Shown one piece after another: positions 26,603 through 36,550 of a DNA stretch of 64,000 bases; the first letter of the stretch is position 1; each line of letters begins with the position of its first letter. A program made the translations under genes and the position numbers. This stretch comes from Planctomycetota bacterium (GTDB taxonomy: Bacteria; Planctomycetota; Planctomycetia; Pirellulales; PALSA-1355): NCBI GenBank assembly GCA_003389325.1, contig QQVE01000065.1, positions 62,001 through 126,000 on the forward strand, written 5' to 3'. A model generated the notes under the pieces. It was not told the DNA's origin. It saw nothing but the letters and a program-made list of their open reading frames with translations, and searched no databases.

Positions 26603-28873
26603 CTACGCCACGTCGCGCGTATCCCAGGAGTCGCTTCCCGAGCCCGATTTGCCGGCCGCGGCTTGCGCGGCGCCCTGGTAGACCGTGACGTGCGGGAACG
26701 GGATCTCGATGCCCTGGCGATCGAACTCGTTCTTGATGCGACGCAGCATCTCGCGCTTGACGGTCCATTGCTGCAGCGGCCGTGTCTGGATGTAAAACTT
26801 GATCACCACGGCCGAGTCGCCGAAGGCGTCGACGCCCAGCATCACCGGGTCGTCGAGAATCAGCAGCCGGAATCCGTCGTCGCGGCGCAAATCCGCGGCC
26901 AGCTTGTTGAGCAGTTCGATGACGCGATCGACGCTTTCCTTGTAGGCCACGCCGATCTCGAACACCGCCCGCGACCAGCCGTGGGTGAGGTTGGTCACGG
27001 TGTTGATCTGGCCGTGCGGAATGAAGTGGACCTTGCCCTCCAGGTCGCGCAGCACGGTCATCCGTAGCGAAATCCGCTCGACCTGGCCGGTGATGTCGCC
27101 GATCCGCACGACGTCGTTGATCAGGTACTGCTGCTCCATGAGCACCATGAAGCCCGTGAAGTAGTCCTTGATCAGGCTCTGGGCACCGAAGGCCACGGCC
27201 AAACCGAGCACGGCGGCACCTCCGATGAGCGGCGTCACGGAAATGCCGATCTCTTCGAGCACCATCACGAACCCGCCGGTGATCAGCAGCAGGTTGGCGA
27301 CGTTGTGAAACACGCTCAGCATGGTTTTCGCGCGGTTCTCGCGGTCCTCGCGGCTGCCCCGCCGGCCGCGGCGCGCCAGCAGATCCACCAGGCGCGACTT
27401 CGAGACGCGACCCAACCACAGAATGGCGCTGACGACCGTCAGGATGATCAGGATGCGCGGCCCGTGGTCGATGAGCCACTGCGTCACGTTCTGCAGCGTG
27501 AACGGGTTTCGCAGTTTGTCGGCAGCAGCCTGGTCTTCGAGGGCCGCTTCGCGCAACTTGAGCGCTTCGGCGCTGGCCGTAATCTGGTCGGCCTGCAACA
27601 GCGCTAGCGCCGACTGCAATTCGTCGAGGTGCGTGGCGATCTGCCGCGCCTGGGCGCGGTTATCGGACAGCCGGGCCGTGGCCTCGTCGATCTGCTGCCG
27701 CACGCCGTCGATGTTCTCGCCGGCCATCAGCTTGCGGAACATTTCGGCATTGAGGGACTTGAGCGTCTCGTCGGCGTTGTCGACCATTTTTCGAAACGTA
27801 TTGCGCCGCTCGCGCTCGAGACCGATGTCCTTTTGCAGGAACTCGATCCGATCGCGGATCAACTTGGCTTCCGCCTCCGCGGCGGCGGCGGCGTCGAGGC
27901 TCTTTCGGGCCGCTTCCTCGGCAGCCGCTAATTGGGCCTTGGTTTTCTCGGTAAGCGCGAGCTTAAAGTGGCTCGTCTCCGCAGCGGCTGGTTCCGGCTG
28001 CGCCGTGCCTTCCGCGGGCGCTGGCGGCGCGGCCGCTTGCGGCTCGGGTTGAGGCGCGACGGGAGTCGCCGCGGCTAGTGCTGCTGTGGCGGGAGTCTCG
28101 ACCGGTGGGGCGGCCGACGGCGCGGCGGCGGCAACCGGTTGGGGCGCGGGTTCCGGGGTCTGGACTTCGGCCGGAGGCGCCTCGGACGGCAAAGGATCCT
28201 GCTTGGGTTCGTGCGTGCCTTTCAGCTTGGCGAGGGTTTCGCGGTCGCGGCAGAGCTTCTCCTGCAGGGTGGCAACGCTCTCCTTCGCGGCCTTGCGTCC
28301 CTTGATCGCCAGGTCGAAGCGTTCCTTGGCCAGGGTCCACTTCTTTTCGAGACTCGCGAGATCCTCCTCGAGCTTGGCGACCTCTTCCTTGTTGTCGGCC
28401 TCTTGGGCCGCGGCGAGTTTCTGCTTTAGTTCGTTCTTCTCGGCGTCCAACTGCCGGAAGTCCGTCTCGGCCTGCACAAACTCGCCGCTGGGCGCGGTGA
28501 TCGAGTGGTTGAGCTCGTCGAAGCGCTTTTGATCGCTCTCCAGCGAGCGCTCCAGCCGCGCGATGCGTTCGGCCTCGGTCGGGACGGGCTTGGGGGCTTC
28601 GGCCGGCTTGTTCTCGTCGGCAGCCGGCTTGGAGCCGGAAGTCAGTTGCACCTTGGCCTGCTCCGCGTCCGGCGGGTTCTCGCCGCGCGGCGCGGTCTGG
28701 TCCGGCTGCGGATTCTCGTCGTGGGGGGCATCCTTCTCGGGCAGGGCCGCGGCCTGGTCCGCCGGAACTTCCAGTTTGGCCGGCTTGTCCGGAGCTTCGC
28801 CGTCGGCGACGACCACTCCTGGCAGCCCAGCGATCAGCATCCATGCAATAGCGAAACGAGCCAAACGATTCAC
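26603..28873 (-). CDS. Large MscS-family mechanosensitive channel
   Basis: The 756-residue protein starts at GTG 28873 with AGGAGG upstream. After a signal-like segment it has an acidic/Pro-rich region, a long coiled coil (about 100-210), a Pro/Ala/Glu-rich linker (about 220-300), a second helical region (to about 420), membrane helices (LIDHGPRILIILTVVSAILW and later) and the MscS core: GVAVLGLAVAFGAQ-like pore helix (GGAAVLGLAVAFGAQSLIKD) and the beta-domain with HGQINTVTNLTH. It likely opens under turgor. The extended N-terminus may contact the envelope. Confidence 0.87.
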   Translation of the reverse strand: MNRLARFAIAWMLIAGLPGVVVADGEAPDKPAKLEVPADQAAALPEKDAPHDENPQPDQTAPRGENPPDAEQAKVQLTSGSKPAADENKPAEAPKPVPTEAERIARLERSLESDQKRFDELNHSITAPSGEFVQAETDFRQLDAEKNELKQKLAAAQEADNKEEVAKLEEDLASLEKKWTLAKERFDLAIKGRKAAKESVATLQEKLCRDRETLAKLKGTHEPKQDPLPSEAPPAEVQTPEPAPQPVAAAAPSAAPPVETPATAALAAATPVAPQPEPQAAAPPAPAEGTAQPEPAAAETSHFKLALTEKTKAQLAAAEEAARKSLDAAAAAEAEAKLIRDRIEFLQKDIGLERERRNTFRKMVDNADETLKSLNAEMFRKLMAGENIDGVRQQIDEATARLSDNRAQARQIATHLDELQSALALLQADQITASAEALKLREAALEDQAAADKLRNPFTLQNVTQWLIDHGPRILIILTVVSAILWLGRVSKSRLVDLLARRGRRGSREDRENRAKTMLSVFHNVANLLLITGGFVMVLEEIGISVTPLIGGAAVLGLAVAFGAQSLIKDYFTGFMVLMEQQYLINDVVRIGDITGQVERISLRMTVLRDLEGKVHFIPHGQINTVTNLTHGWSRAVFEIGVAYKESVDRVIELLNKLAADLRRDDGFRLLILDDPVMLGVDAFGDSAVVIKFYIQTRPLQQWTVKREMLRRIKNEFDRQGIEIPFPHVTVYQGAAQAAAGKSGSGSDSWDTRDVA

Positions 28874-29101
28874 GCGAAGCCTCCTGCCGAACGTGATGGA
28901 AGATTTGGGGCGGCGGAGTGTATCGGCGAGGCGGTTTTGCTTTCAAGCCCGGTTCTTGGTGGTTTGCGGCGTTCGGGAGCCAGCCGCGCCGTAAGTTGCT
29001 CGTCGTCAATGCTGGCATGGCCCGGATGCGTCGAGTATCCTCGAACTCCAACGCGTGTCGCGGACCCTGAATTTTGGACCCCTACCGCACCCGGTGCCAC
29101 G

Positions 29102-32100
29102 ATGAACACCTTCCGCCTTTCCCTGCTTACTCTGGTCGTGCCGGCGCTTGCGGCGCTGGTCTGGGGCACTTTTTCGCCCACGCTTTCGGCGGCCCCCGAC
29201 ACGGCTCCGCCCGCTGGCTTGCGCGAATCGTCGCACGACGTGCATGCCATCGTGGGGGCTCGCATCGTGGTCTCGCCCGAGAAGACCATCGAAAACGGGA
29301 CCCTCGTCATCCGCGACGGCGTGATCGAAGCCGTGGGCGAAGACGTCGAGCCGCCGGCCGATGCCAAACGTTGGACAGCCGCAGGCAAGACGCTCTACCC
29401 CGGCTTGATCGACGCCTACGACGAACTGTCGAGCGAAGCCTCGCGTTCGGCCCTGCCAGACGACGCCGGCGCCCGGTACTGGAACGACAACGTTACGCCG
29501 CAGGCCCGGGCCGACCGGGTGTACGCCAGCGATGCATCGACGAACGAGAAGCTCCGCGGCCAGGGCATCACCGCGCGGCTGCTGGCTCCCTCGGCCGGCA
29601 TCGTCAAAGGCACGAGCGCGCTGGTGAGCACGGCTGACGACGATCCGCAGCAGGCGATTCTCAAGGACCAGGTGGCGCTGCACCTGCAACTGACCACGCG
29701 CCGCTCGGGCGGCTATCCCAATTCGCCGATGGGCGCCGTGGCGCTGGTGCGGCAGGCGTTCTACGACGCCGGTTGGTACGGCCAGGCCTGGGAAGCGTTT
29801 GAGAGCGATGCCGCCCTGCCCCGACCCGAGCGTAGCGACGCGCTGGCCGCGCTGCGAGCGTACCTGGGGCGCAAGCCGCCGGTCGTGGTCGACGCTGCCG
29901 ACGAGCTCTACTTTCTCAGGGCCGACCGTTTGGGCGACGAGTTCGATCTGAACGTGATCGTGCGCGGCTCGGGCAACGAGTATCGCCGGCTGGACGCGAT
30001 CAAAGCCACGGGCCGGCCGGTGATCGTGCCGGTCGACTTTCCCAAGCCGCCCAACGTGGCCACGCCCGAGGCAGCCATGAACGTCTCGCTCGAGCGGCTG
30101 ATGCATTGGGATCTGGCGCCGGAAAACCCCGCGCGGCTCGACGCCGCGGGCGTGAAGATCGCGCTGACGTCGGATGGGTTGAAGGACGCCGGCGCGTTTC
30201 TTGCCGGCGTACGCAAGGCCGTCGAGCGAGGCCTTTCGCCGGAAGCCGCCCTGCGGGCGCTGACCGTGACGCCGGCCGAACTGTTCGGCGTCGGCGACCG
30301 ATTGGGCACGCTCGAGGTGGGCAAGGCGGCCAATGTGGTCGTGGCCGATGGCCCGCTGTTCGCCAAGAAGACGAGAGTGCTCGAAACCTGGGTCGACGGC
30401 ACGCGCTATGAAATCGAAGACGCGCCGCCAGCCGATCTGCGCGGCAAGTGGAACGTGGAAGTCACCAGGCCCGACGGCGAAGAAGAGACGTTGGTCATCA
30501 CCCTCAGCGGACGGCCCGACAAGCTCTCGGGCAAGATCGCCCGGGGCGAGGAGTCGACCAAGCTGATCTCGCCGCAGTTCGATGCCTTGCAATTCGCTGC
30601 ATCGTTCAAGGGCGAGCCGCTCGACTACGACGGCATCGTCCGCCTGAGCGGCACGGTCTCCGCGCCGGCGGTCGACGCCGAGCAGGCCGATCCCCCCGAG
30701 CTCTCCTGGCTGGGCACGCTTGTCTGGGCCGACGGCCAGCGCACGGCCTGCACGGCCAGACGCACGTCGACCGACACCAAGGACGACGAAGACGAGAAAG
30801 AAGATGACGACGACGAAAAAGACGAGCCGGACGACCAGGACGAAGCCGATTCCGATGACGACGACCAAGACGACGAGGAAGACGACGACCGAGACGAGAA
30901 GACGAGCGACGAACCCAAGCGGGCGATCGCCGAGGTGAACTACCCGTTGGGCGCGTTCGGCCGCACGGCGCCGCCGCAGCGGCCGCAGTCCGTGCTGTTC
31001 CGCGGAGCCACGATCTGGACCAGTGGTCCGCAGGGTCGTTTGGAAAAAGCCGACCTGTTGGTCGAGTCGGGCAAGATCAAGGCCCTCGGCGAAAAGCTCG
31101 CAGCGCCCGAGGGAGCGCTGGTTGTCGACGCGGGCGGCAAGCACATCTCGCCGGGCATCATCGATTGCCATTCGCACATTGCCACCGACGGCGGCGTGAA
31201 CGAGTCGGCCCAAACGATCACCGCCGAAGTCCGCATCGGCGACTTTATCGATCCCAACGACATCAACATCTATCGGCAACTGGCCGGCGGGGTCACTTCG
31301 TCGAACATCCTGCACGGCTCGGCCAACACGGTCGGTGGCCAGAACCAGGTGCTCAAATTCCGCTGGGGTGCCGGTCCCGAGGAGATGAAATTTGCCCAGG
31401 CCCCCCCGGGCATCAAGTTCGCTCTCGGCGAGAACGTCAAGCAGAGCAACTGGGGCTCGCGCAACACGGACCGCTATCCGCAAACGCGGATGGGCGTGGA
31501 GCAACTCGTGCGCGACGCGTTCGAGGCGGCCTTGCAGTATCGCCGCCGCTGGGACGCGTACAACCGCACGAAAGTGGGCCTGCCGCCGCGAGTGGATCTC
31601 GAGTTGGAGGCCTTGGCCGAGGTGGTTGAGGGCAAGCGGCTGATCCACTGCCACTCGTATCGCCAGGACGAGATCCTGGCCTTGATGCGCACCTGCGAGG
31701 CGTTCGACGTGCAGATCGGCACGTTTCAGCACGTGCTCGAAGGCTACAAGGTGGCCGACGTCATCGCCAAGCACGGCGCCGGCGGATCGAGCTTCTCCGA
31801 CTGGTGGGCCTACAAGTTCGAAGTCTACGACGCGATTCCCTACAACGGCGCCCTGCTCCACAACGCCGGCGTGGTCACGTCGTTCAACTCCGACAACGCT
31901 GAACTGGCGCGGCGGTTGAATCTCGAAGCGGCCAAGGCCGTGAAGTACGGCGGCGTGCCCGAGGAGGAGGCGTTGAAGTTCGTCACGCTCAATCCGGCCA
32001 AGCAACTGGGCATCGACAAGTACGTCGGCTCGCTCGAAGCGGGTAAGGACGCCGACCTGGTCGTGTGGAGCGCTTCGCCGCTGTCGACCCTCAGCCGCTG

Positions 32101-32308
32101 CGAGCAGACCTGGGTCGACGGGCAGTGCTACTTCGACGTCGAAGAAGACAAGAAGCTGCGCGAAAAGGCCGCCGCCCTGCGGGCCAAGCTCGTGCAGCGC
32201 GTGCTGGCTTCCGGCGAACCGGCCGCGAAGCCCGGCGACGACGAGGGCGAACGCTGGCCGCGCGAAGACCTCTTCTGCCACGGACACGACCACGGACACG
32301 GACACTAA
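29102..32308 (+). CDS. Two-domain amidohydrolase fusion with acidic linker and His-rich tail
   Basis: The 1068-residue protein starts with a signal peptide (MNTFRLSLLTLVVPALAALV). The N-terminal amidohydrolase domain (to about 480) has LYPGLIDAYDEL where the HxH ligands should be, so the metal site is missing. About residues 559-605 are nearly all Asp/Glu/Lys. The second domain (about 620-1040) has PGIIDCHSHIATDGG with HxH and LIHCHSYRQDEIL, so it may be active. The C-terminus ends in HGHDHGHGH, likely metal-binding. The next gene is a related amidohydrolase. Substrate unknown. Confidence 0.82.
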   Translation: MNTFRLSLLTLVVPALAALVWGTFSPTLSAAPDTAPPAGLRESSHDVHAIVGARIVVSPEKTIENGTLVIRDGVIEAVGEDVEPPADAKRWTAAGKTLYPGLIDAYDELSSEASRSALPDDAGARYWNDNVTPQARADRVYASDASTNEKLRGQGITARLLAPSAGIVKGTSALVSTADDDPQQAILKDQVALHLQLTTRRSGGYPNSPMGAVALVRQAFYDAGWYGQAWEAFESDAALPRPERSDALAALRAYLGRKPPVVVDAADELYFLRADRLGDEFDLNVIVRGSGNEYRRLDAIKATGRPVIVPVDFPKPPNVATPEAAMNVSLERLMHWDLAPENPARLDAAGVKIALTSDGLKDAGAFLAGVRKAVERGLSPEAALRALTVTPAELFGVGDRLGTLEVGKAANVVVADGPLFAKKTRVLETWVDGTRYEIEDAPPADLRGKWNVEVTRPDGEEETLVITLSGRPDKLSGKIARGEESTKLISPQFDALQFAASFKGEPLDYDGIVRLSGTVSAPAVDAEQADPPELSWLGTLVWADGQRTACTARRTSTDTKDDEDEKEDDDDEKDEPDDQDEADSDDDDQDDEEDDDRDEKTSDEPKRAIAEVNYPLGAFGRTAPPQRPQSVLFRGATIWTSGPQGRLEKADLLVESGKIKALGEKLAAPEGALVVDAGGKHISPGIIDCHSHIATDGGVNESAQTITAEVRIGDFIDPNDINIYRQLAGGVTSSNILHGSANTVGGQNQVLKFRWGAGPEEMKFAQAPPGIKFALGENVKQSNWGSRNTDRYPQTRMGVEQLVRDAFEAALQYRRRWDAYNRTKVGLPPRVDLELEALAEVVEGKRLIHCHSYRQDEILALMRTCEAFDVQIGTFQHVLEGYKVADVIAKHGAGGSSFSDWWAYKFEVYDAIPYNGALLHNAGVVTSFNSDNAELARRLNLEAAKAVKYGGVPEEEALKFVTLNPAKQLGIDKYVGSLEAGKDADLVVWSASPLSTLSRCEQTWVDGQCYFDVEEDKKLREKAAALRAKLVQRVLASGEPAAKPGDDEGERWPREDLFCHGHDHGHGH

Positions 32309-32327
32309 CCAAGCGGGAACTGCACCC

Positions 32328-33674
32328 ATGCGATACGCACTGACACTCACACTGGCCGCTTTTGCCGGGCTGGTTGCCGGCCCGGCCACGGCTTCGCCGG
32401 AGATTCCCGGCGCCGAGCAGGATCATCCGATCGCTCTAGTGGGCGGCACCATCCATCCGGTCAGCGGGCCAGCGATCGAGAACGGTACGCTGCTGTTCGA
32501 GAAAGGCAAGATCACGGCCATCGGCCGCGAGATAGAAGTGCCCGAGGGCGCCGAAAAAGTCGACGTCAGCGGCAAGCACGTCTATCCGGGCATGATCGAC
32601 GCCAACAGCCAGTTGGGTCTGATCGAAGTGCCCACGATTCGCGGCACGCGCGATCAAAGCGAAACGGGCCTGATCAATCCCAACGCTAAAGCCGAAGTGG
32701 CGTTCAATCCCGACAGCGAGTTGATCCCGGTTGGCCGCTCAGGCGGCATTCTCACCGTGCTCACCGTGCCCAGCGGCGGATTGATCACCGGCAAGTCGGC
32801 CTGCATGCACCTGGACGGTTGGACCTGGGAGGGCATGTGCCTGCAGAATGCTGTGGGGCTGCACATCAACTGGCCGCGGATGGCGCCGCTCGATGCCTGG
32901 TGGGTCGAAGAGTCGGCCAGCGAACAGACCCGCAACCGCGATCGGGCCCTGAAGGCGATTCGCGAGGCGCTTGCCGACGCCCGGGCGTATCGCACGGCCA
33001 AGCAGGCATGGGCCGATGGCAAGGGACCCGTGCCCGAGCACGATGTCCGCTGGGAAGCCATGATCCCGGTGCTGGAGGGAAAGACGCGGGTGTTTATCGA
33101 CGCCGACGACGTGCAGCAGATTCAAGCGGCGCTGGCCTTTGCCGAGCGCGAGGGGCTGCGGCCCGTGATCGTGGGCGGCTACGACGCGGCCGAGTGCGCG
33201 CCGCTGCTCAAGAAGCTCGACGTGCCGGTGATCCTGGGCGGCGTGCATCGCCTGCCGGCGCGGCGAAGCGAGGACTACGATTCGGCCTTTACGCTACCTG
33301 AGCGCTTGCGCGAGGCGGGCATCCAATTCTGCATCGCGGGCGTGATCGGCGGCCCCTCGGGTTCGTTGCCCTCGAACATCCGCAACCTGCCTTATCACGC
33401 GGCCACGGCCGCCGCCTACGGGCTGCCGGCGGACGAAGCGCTCAAGGCCGTCACGCTCTACCCGGCAGAGATCCTAGGGGTAGCCGACCGCATCGGCTCG
33501 CTCGAAAGTGGCAAAGACGCCACGTTGATCGTCACGACCGGCAACCCGCTGGAGATCACGTCGCTGGTGACCGGCGCCTACATCCAAGGCCGCGCCGTCG
33601 ACCTGAACGACCGCCAAAAGCGCCTGTGGGAGAAGTACAAGGAAAAGTACCGCCGCATGGGCATCGAGAACTAG
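32328..33674 (+). CDS. Amidohydrolase-family protein, exported
   Basis: The 448-residue protein has a signal peptide ending near ATASPE. It shares the amidohydrolase layout: GGTIHPVSGPAIENGTLLFE, YPGMIDANSQLGLIEV and a C-terminal region with AVTLYPAEILGVADRIGSLE. The HxH ligands are absent from its PGMID motif, as in the N-terminal half of the preceding gene, 19 bases upstream. The two probably form an operon. It might act as a partner rather than an enzyme, or use other ligands. Confidence 0.8.
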   Translation: MRYALTLTLAAFAGLVAGPATASPEIPGAEQDHPIALVGGTIHPVSGPAIENGTLLFEKGKITAIGREIEVPEGAEKVDVSGKHVYPGMIDANSQLGLIEVPTIRGTRDQSETGLINPNAKAEVAFNPDSELIPVGRSGGILTVLTVPSGGLITGKSACMHLDGWTWEGMCLQNAVGLHINWPRMAPLDAWWVEESASEQTRNRDRALKAIREALADARAYRTAKQAWADGKGPVPEHDVRWEAMIPVLEGKTRVFIDADDVQQIQAALAFAEREGLRPVIVGGYDAAECAPLLKKLDVPVILGGVHRLPARRSEDYDSAFTLPERLREAGIQFCIAGVIGGPSGSLPSNIRNLPYHAATAAAYGLPADEALKAVTLYPAEILGVADRIGSLESGKDATLIVTTGNPLEITSLVTGAYIQGRAVDLNDRQKRLWEKYKEKYRRMGIEN

Positions 33675-33706
33675 TTTAGCCCGGAGCCACCGGCGACGGC
33701 GCGTCC
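33675..33706. repeat. Half copy of repeat family B
   Basis: TTTAGCCCGGAGCCACCGGC and the following GACGGCGCGT (33675-33704) match the left arm of the full palindrome at 63596-63740, but no right arm is here. The gene at 32328 ends directly before it. Confidence 0.7.
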
Positions 33707-33735
33707 GTCGCGGCAAACGTTCTCAAACGATGTCA

Positions 33736-33798
33736 CTAGCCCGAAGCGCGAGCGAGGGTTTGATCGGGGCGCGACCCTCGCTCGCGCTTCGGGCTAGT
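33736..33798. repeat. Dispersed palindromic repeat, family A copy 3
   Basis: CTAGCCCGAAGCGCGAGCGA (33736-33755) with the inverted arm at 33772-33798, ending GGGCTAGT, separated by a loop of about 12 bases. It is the most compact copy and lies between two convergent genes, where it could terminate both. Confidence 0.85.
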
Positions 33799-33804
33799 AT
33801 TCAC

Positions 33805-35439
33805 TCACACGCCACGCAGAATCTCCGCCGCAGCGTTCTTGCCGCAGGCGCCCATCACTCCGCCGCCGGGATGCGAGGCGGCGCCGCAGAGATACAACCC
33901 GCCCAGCGGCGTGCGATGATCGGCCCAGCCGGCCACGGGCCGCAACGAGAACAACTGCCCGAGCGTCATCGCGCCCTGGAAAATGTTTCCGCCGGTCAGC
34001 CCGTACGTCCGCTCCAGGTCGAGCGGCGTGAGCACCTGGCGGTGTAGAATGGCGCCGGGCACGTTGGGGGCAAAGCGGGCAAGGACTTCGATGCAGCGAT
34101 CGCCGAACGCCTCGCGCTGGCTATCCCAGTCGCCTTCGGCCAGGTGATACGGCGCGTACTGCACGAAGATCGACACGATGTGCTTGCCCGGCGGGGCGAT
34201 CGTGCGGTCGACGCTGGTGGGCATCGTCAACTCGAGGATCGGCTCCTGGCTGTAGCGGCCATACTTGGCGTCGTCGTAGGCCCGTTCGAGGTATTCGAGC
34301 GAGGGACCGACGTGCATTGTGCCGTGATGGTGCGGCCCCAGACCGTGTTCGTCCACCTCGCGATCGCGGCTGATGAATTGCGGCGGCTCGGAAAGAGCCA
34401 GGTTGATCTTGGCCGAAGCCGACGCGTAGTCGATGCGTTTGACCGCCGCCAGGAATTCCTCGGGCAGGTCGTGCGGCTCGAGAAATCGCTCGAAGGTCAG
34501 ATGCGGATCGACGCTCGAAGCCACGACCTCGGCGGTGAGCTCGCGGCCGTCTTCCAGCAGCACGCCGTGCACGTTGCCGCCGCCGGCGAGAATGCGCCGC
34601 ACGGGCGCTTCGCGCAGGATGTCGACGCCCAGGTCCTTGCACGCTTTTTCCAGCGAGGTGGCCAGGCCGCCCATGCCGCCCTGGACGTATCCCCACACGC
34701 CGCGGGCGCCGCCGGCTTCGCCCATCACGTGATGCAACAACACGTACGCACTGCCGGGGGCCGAGATAGGCGCGAACGCCCCGATGATCGCGTCGGTGGC
34801 CAAAGTGGCCTTCAGCACGTCGCACTCGAACCAGCGGTCGAGGATCGGCCGCGCGGCGCCGGTGAGCAGTTCCAGCGCCTCGGGCAGATCGGCGCCGAGG
34901 TCGCCCATCGCCTTGTACAATTGCCAGCCGACGCGCGCGTCGCGCAATCGCTTGGCCAAGTTGCGCTGGCGCCACTCGGGCGGCAGCGGCAGCAAATCGG
35001 GGGCCGGGCTCGAAAGGGCCGGCTCGAGCGCCGCGGCCACGCGCTCGAGCAGCGCCTCGTAGCGCGGATACTGCTTGGCGTCGCGGGCGCTGAAGCGGGC
35101 GATCTCGCGCTCGTTCAATCCCGGCTCGGGGCCCATCAGCAGGCTGCGGCCGTCTTCCAGCGGCGTAAAGCTCGACGGGCTGCGCGGCAGCACCTTGAAG
35201 CCGTACTCCTTGAGCTTCAGATCGCGAATGATCTCGGGCAGCAGCAGGCTGACGACGTAGGCCGCCGTCGAGACCTTGTAGCCAGGCCACAGCTCCTCGG
35301 TCGTGGCTGCCCCGCCCAGCACGGCACGCCGCTCTAACACGCAAACCCGCCGCTTGGCCCGGGCCAGGTAGGCGGCCGTGACCAGTCCATTGTGGCCGCC
35401 GCCAATGACGATGGCATCGTACGTTGTCGTGGGTGGCAT
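33805..35439 (-). CDS. FAD-dependent oxidoreductase, phytoene-desaturase/PYROXD2-like
   Basis: The 544-residue flavoprotein starts with a dinucleotide fold, DAIVIGGGHNGLVTAAYLARA, and ends with LYLCGAASHPGGGVMGACGK, the C-terminal FAD motif of the amine oxidase/phytoene desaturase clan. Full length and content fit PYROXD2-like proteins, which oxidise an unknown lipid or carotenoid-like substrate. ATG 35439 is chosen because the dinucleotide motif follows at residue 8; an open frame upstream is not similar to the family. Confidence 0.86.
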   Translation of the reverse strand: MPPTTTYDAIVIGGGHNGLVTAAYLARAKRRVCVLERRAVLGGAATTEELWPGYKVSTAAYVVSLLLPEIIRDLKLKEYGFKVLPRSPSSFTPLEDGRSLLMGPEPGLNEREIARFSARDAKQYPRYEALLERVAAALEPALSSPAPDLLPLPPEWRQRNLAKRLRDARVGWQLYKAMGDLGADLPEALELLTGAARPILDRWFECDVLKATLATDAIIGAFAPISAPGSAYVLLHHVMGEAGGARGVWGYVQGGMGGLATSLEKACKDLGVDILREAPVRRILAGGGNVHGVLLEDGRELTAEVVASSVDPHLTFERFLEPHDLPEEFLAAVKRIDYASASAKINLALSEPPQFISRDREVDEHGLGPHHHGTMHVGPSLEYLERAYDDAKYGRYSQEPILELTMPTSVDRTIAPPGKHIVSIFVQYAPYHLAEGDWDSQREAFGDRCIEVLARFAPNVPGAILHRQVLTPLDLERTYGLTGGNIFQGAMTLGQLFSLRPVAGWADHRTPLGGLYLCGAASHPGGGVMGACGKNAAAEILRGV

Positions 35440-35604
35440 AAGAGTGCCGCTGGTTTGAGCCGGTGAGTTGCGCCTTCTCAGCGCGGTGAGGTCCCGACAA
35501 TAATAGCCCACGGGCTTGTTACGAGCCCAGGGGGATTCCCTTCGCCGCTCGTGCTTCGGCCGCCGCGGTGTTGTCCGCTTTCGCCTTCCAGCCCAGGAGT
35601 GACC

Positions 35605-36408
35605 ATGACCCACCCACACATCAAGACGCGCCTGGAAGAGGCGATCTGGATCGTGACGATCGACCGTCCGGCCAAACGCAACGCGCTGACACCCGAGATG
35701 ATCGAGGCCCTCTCGGCCGCCGTGCGCGAGGCCGACGACCAGCCCGAGGTGCGGGCGGTGATCGTCAACGCCGAGGGCCCCGTCTTCTCGGCGGGGATCG
35801 ACCTGGGAGCGCTGGCCGAATCGATGATGGCCGCGGGCATGCGGAATCCGGCCCGCTGGCTGCGGCGTCTGGCCGATCGCCTGCAGGACGCGCTCCATAC
35901 GATCGAGGCGACCGAAGTCCCGGTGATCGGGGCGATGCAGGGCAACGTGATGGGATTGGGGCTCGAGTTGGCGCTGGCCTTCGATCTGCGCGTGGCGACC
36001 GAGGATTGCCAATTGTCGATTCCCGAGGCCCGCGTGGGGCTGGTGGCCGACGTGGGCGGCACGACGCGGCTGGCCCGCACGGTGGGTTCGAGCCGGGCCA
36101 AGGACATGCTGCTCACGGCGCGCAGCGTGGGGGCCGAAGAAGCGCATCGCTGGGGACTGGTCAACCGCGTGGTGCCTGCCGGGTCGGAGATGACCGCCGC
36201 GATGACGCTGGCGCGCGAGATCGGTGCCAACGCGCCGCTGGCGGTGGGCCTGGCCAAGCTGATCGTCGATCAGGGAGACGGCGTGCCCAAACACACGCAA
36301 ATGGCCATCGAGCGCTGGGCCCAAAGCCAGTTGATCACCACGGCCGACGTGGCCGAGGCCATGCAGGCGTTCGTCGAGAAACGCCCGCCCAAGTTCAAGG
36401 GAACCTGA
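35605..36408 (+). CDS. Enoyl-CoA hydratase/isomerase family protein
   Basis: The 267-residue crotonase has VFSAGIDLGALAE (residues 62-74) and AMQGNVMGLGLELALAFD, the two oxyanion-hole segments. CAGGAG stands 6 bases before ATG 35605. The motif has Ser-Ala-Gly-Ile-Asp, with no clear Glu for hydration at the usual position, so it may be an isomerase. It stands alone, far from the main beta-oxidation cluster. Confidence 0.83.
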   Translation: MTHPHIKTRLEEAIWIVTIDRPAKRNALTPEMIEALSAAVREADDQPEVRAVIVNAEGPVFSAGIDLGALAESMMAAGMRNPARWLRRLADRLQDALHTIEATEVPVIGAMQGNVMGLGLELALAFDLRVATEDCQLSIPEARVGLVADVGGTTRLARTVGSSRAKDMLLTARSVGAEEAHRWGLVNRVVPAGSEMTAAMTLAREIGANAPLAVGLAKLIVDQGDGVPKHTQMAIERWAQSQLITTADVAEAMQAFVEKRPPKFKGT

Positions 36409-36452
36409 GCGGGCGCGGAATTCCTAAAGCGATTTTGGGCGGCGCAATAATA

Positions 36453-36529
36453 CTAGCCCGAAGCGCGAGCGAGGGTTTCTTGCGTCGCGTCCCGCGTTCG
36501 ATCGACCCTCGAAGCGCGCTGCGGGCTAG
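36453..36529. repeat. Dispersed palindromic repeat, family A copy 4 (degenerate)
   Basis: CTAGCCCGAAGCGCGAGCGA (36453-36472) is intact, but the inverted arm at 36503-36529 has several changes while keeping the terminal GGGCTAG. It lies between two convergent genes. The uneven decay shows that copies are diverging in place. Confidence 0.75.
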
Positions 36530-36550
36530 TAGCAAGACGGCAAGCGTCGG

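Noticed and set aside
30778-30915. Acidic Asp/Glu-rich stretch as a possible assembly artefact or frameshift
   Set aside because: The frame stays open through both amidohydrolase domains and both sides show family motifs, so it is a genuine linker.
29006-32389. Minus-strand open frame of more than 1,100 codons opposite the amidohydrolase fusion
   Set aside because: Antisense shadow of a gene with signal peptide, catalytic motifs and His tail. Long open antisense frames are common at this GC content.
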